Origin: an uncultured Eubacteriales bacterium
GTDB lineage: Bacteria > Bacillota > Clostridia > Saccharofermentanales > UBA5734
Length of the DNA: 64,000 nucleotides
Direction: 5' to 3'
Assembly: GCA_903835065.1 (NCBI GenBank)
Contig: CAILLO010000001.1
Coordinates: 124,001-188,000 of the forward strand
The notes beneath the pieces were generated by a model. The model ran no database searches, was not told where the DNA came from, and saw only the letters and a program-made list of their open reading frames with translations. Position numbers and translations under genes: made by a program. Of this stretch, positions 63,786 through 64,000 are shown in pieces. Within the stretch, counting starts at the first letter, position 1. Every line of letters begins with the position of its first letter.

Positions 63786-64000
63786 GCCGGGGGGACCTCC
63801 TTCTTCTTGGAGACGGAACGACCGATCCGGGCGACAAGACGGTCGGCAAGGACGAGCAGCGCCCCCACGATGAGGAAGATCGCCGCGAAGACGCCGACGT
63901 TCCTCAGGAAGGCGGGAACGCCGAGCCGGGTGGGGTCGAGGAAGTAATAGGGGTAGGTGCCGAGCCAGCCGTGCAGGGCGGCCGTGAGGCCCAGATGCAG
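63779..64000 (-). CDS. C-terminal part of a membrane protein, possibly Pr6Pr family (N-terminus off window)
   Basis: The last 73 codons of a gene running off the right edge. The reading is LHLGLTAALHGWLGTYPYYF, then LDPTRLG and a final membrane helix (VGVFAAIFLIVGALLVLADRL) with a basic tail SKKKEVPPAC. The YPYYFLDP motif before the last helix resembles Pr6Pr/FAR-17-like membrane proteins; with so little sequence this is tentative. The stop overlaps the GT4 start. Confidence 0.6.
   Translation of the reverse strand: MHLGLTAALHGWLGTYPYYFLDPTRLGVPAFLRNVGVFAAIFLIVGALLVLADRLVARIGRSVSKKKEVPPAC

Overview
The window reads as a chromosomal segment of a GC-rich (roughly 65% G+C by eye) anaerobic member of the Bacillota, most likely a clostridial lineage. 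The evidence is a classic T-box leader in front of ileS, sepF, a type II pantothenate kinase, a glgC/glgD pair, an IspH protein that appears to run on into ribosomal S1 domains, two ferredoxin-linked 2-oxoacid oxidoreductases and an archaeal-type phosphoglycerate mutase. I see no phage, insertion-sequence transposase, plasmid or CRISPR features. About 50 genes are packed tightly, nearly all on the minus strand, with many 4-bp ATGA/GTGA overlaps. Promoters are recognisable by a near-invariant TATAAT box.

Layout, left to right (minus-strand operons are transcribed right to left). 1-2540: RpiR-type regulator, cmk and ispH with the start of an S1 extension (cut by the window edge). 2552-11564: ileS, lysA, an M50 protease, trpS, scpA, scpB and rluB behind one promoter and an isoleucine T-box. 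11601-13497: a D-2-hydroxyacid dehydrogenase and a divergent membrane-anchored metallophosphoesterase. 13481-23392: a long probable operon with two glycosyltransferases, a type II pantothenate kinase, a sugar-isomerase-like barrel fused to an acyl-CoA ligase, an acyltransferase-like membrane protein, a HAD phosphatase, a DUF3810 putative membrane metallopeptidase and a HemZ-like radical SAM protein. 23400-29928: iorA, iorB, a methionine-gamma-lyase-like enzyme, an HlyD-like membrane protein, yggS and sepF.

29925-37952: a tRNA-Leu with a textbook promoter, then the glycogen operon glgB-glgC-glgD-glgA-GH13. 37961-41423: a four-subunit 2-oxoacid:ferredoxin oxidoreductase and an upstream P-loop ATPase. 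41519-45308: apgM and mutS2 converge on a 124-bp inverted-repeat insertion flanked by a perfect 15-bp direct repeat. 45280-53077: pgm, dnaE, pfkA, a TVP38-like protein, a CDP-alcohol phosphatidyltransferase and mutS2 form one operon. 53132-56323: divergent uvrB and ilvE. 56265-57923: a hemerythrin-like protein and a DUF975 protein, whose leader can hide its ribosome-binding site in a 9-bp stem. 57965-61252: an intracellular GH3 glycosidase and an oxidoreductase behind two adjacent palindromes. 61304-64000: two glycosyltransferases, an alkyltransferase-like DNA-damage protein (PWHR motif) and the end of a membrane protein.

The genes fit a fermentative anaerobe. It stores glucose as glycogen (glgBCDA, pgm, pfkA, apgM), oxidises amino-acid-derived 2-oxoacids through ferredoxin (ior and vor-type complexes), makes isoprenoids by the non-mevalonate route and carries standard Gram-positive division and condensin factors. 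The best candidates for something new are the short insertion between apgM and mutS2, the self-sequestering leader of the hemerythrin gene, the barrel-ligase fusion beside a CoA-biosynthesis kinase, and a possible second start inside the IspH-S1 gene.
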